NCBI GenBank assembly: GCA_016707115.1 | Contig: JADJIH010000021.1 | Span: 157,705-221,704 of the forward strand | Source: Ignavibacteriales bacterium | Lineage (GTDB): Bacteria > Bacteroidota > Ignavibacteria > Ignavibacteriales > Ignavibacteriaceae | Length of the DNA stretch: 64,000 nt | Direction: 5' to 3' | Shown: positions 63,859-64,000 of the stretch, piece by piece | Layout of the letters: each line of letters opens with the position of its first letter | Position numbering within the stretch: position 1 is the first letter of the stretch | Translations under genes and position numbers: made by a program | The notes under the pieces: generated by a model | Databases searched by the model: none | Told to the model about the DNA's origin: nothing | What the model saw: only the letters and a program-made list of their open reading frames with translations

Positions 63859-64000
63859 TTATTCAGTAACTGAAAGAAATAAACCGCAGGAAGGACATTC
63901 CTTAGCATCTATTCCGACAAAAGCGTTACAAGCCGGACAATATTGATTGTTTTCTGTGTTCAAAATAATAACTTGTTTTAGATTATCCTGCTCCAATTCT
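63859..64000 (-). CDS. Zinc-ribbon protein, C-terminal part, cut by window end
   Basis: An open frame entering from the window edge ends at TAA 63859-63861. Its visible residues contain two cysteine pairs, NNQYCPACNAFVGID and AKECPSCGLFLSVTE, which form a double-knuckle zinc ribbon as found at the C-terminus of many small bacterial proteins. Upstream residues (ELEQDNLKQVIILN) are helical. The start and main domain are outside the window, so the function cannot be told. It is co-directional with the suf operon, whose promoter lies just downstream of it. Confidence 0.65.
   Translation of the reverse strand, partial: ELEQDNLKQVIILNTENNQYCPACNAFVGIDAKECPSCGLFLSVTE

Overview
The window comes from a low-GC, Bacteroidota/Ignavibacteria-like bacterium. 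The evidence is several secreted proteins ending in a type IX secretion (T9SS) type-A sorting domain (QNYPNPFNP signature), two PorV/PorQ-family outer-membrane proteins, a TonB-dependent receptor of the carboxypeptidase-regulatory type, and a complete suf iron-sulfur operon. No rRNA, phage, transposase or CRISPR array is visible. One tRNA (Ser-UGA) is present. Many otherwise convincing genes carry single-base shifts, mostly in short homopolymers (hisN-like, GldL/GldM-like, GH13, porV, gpmA, tolC-like, C45, dcyD-like, sufS, sufB). The tRNA also seems to have one extra and one missing base. I therefore treat most frameshifts as probable consensus errors and describe each locus as one gene.

Layout. 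0-2.2 kb: C-terminally truncated secreted phosphodiester-glycosidase protein with a T9SS tail. 2.7-4.0 kb: tiny zinc-ribbon ORF, tRNA-Ser, broken inositol-monophosphatase/HisN-like gene. 4.1-8.0 kb: three-gene minus-strand operon whose first two products look GldL- and GldM-like (T9SS inner-membrane motor), followed by an unrecognised envelope protein. 8.5-10.9 kb: GH13 enzyme, small membrane protein, TlpA-like thioredoxin. 11.0-12.8 kb: PorV protein and a lipoprotein. 12.9-16.3 kb: an array of small minus-strand orphan genes separated by attC-like palindromic sites, resembling an integron cassette array without integrase (CALIN). 16.8-17.3 kb: a 42-bp tandem repeat encoding a coiled coil interrupted by eight stops, then two poly-G tracts. 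17.3-20.7 kb: intact GH81-PKD-CBM6-T9SS beta-1,3-glucanase.

20.9-34.3 kb: mostly housekeeping and transport genes (gpmA, nhaA, thiamine-binding protein, AEC transporter, thioesterase, membrane class III cyclase), then a complete TetR-TolC-HlyD-ABC-ABC-permease-permease export operon. 34.4-56.4 kb: a long, almost gap-free plus-strand block devoted to peptides and amino acids: M20 peptidase, two cyanophycinase-family proteins, a YfcC-type carrier, an RpiR regulator, a TonB receptor with partner secreted protein and PorV, a C45-type hydrolase, an M14 carboxypeptidase, a saccharopine-dehydrogenase-like enzyme, a D-cysteine desulfhydrase/ACC-deaminase-like enzyme, a HEAT/beta-lactamase-fold protein and an enolase-superfamily racemase/epimerase. 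It reads as an import-and-degrade locus for an unusual peptide polymer. 56.8-63.7 kb: sufBCDSU-SufT-bacilliredoxin with an Rrf2 regulator at the 3' end; a zinc-ribbon protein is cut by the window end.

Dispersed palindromic repeats of the TCATTGCGAGG and GTCATyCTGAGC types sit in many gaps. A related palindrome has inserted in frame inside the sorting domain of one cyanophycinase-like protein.
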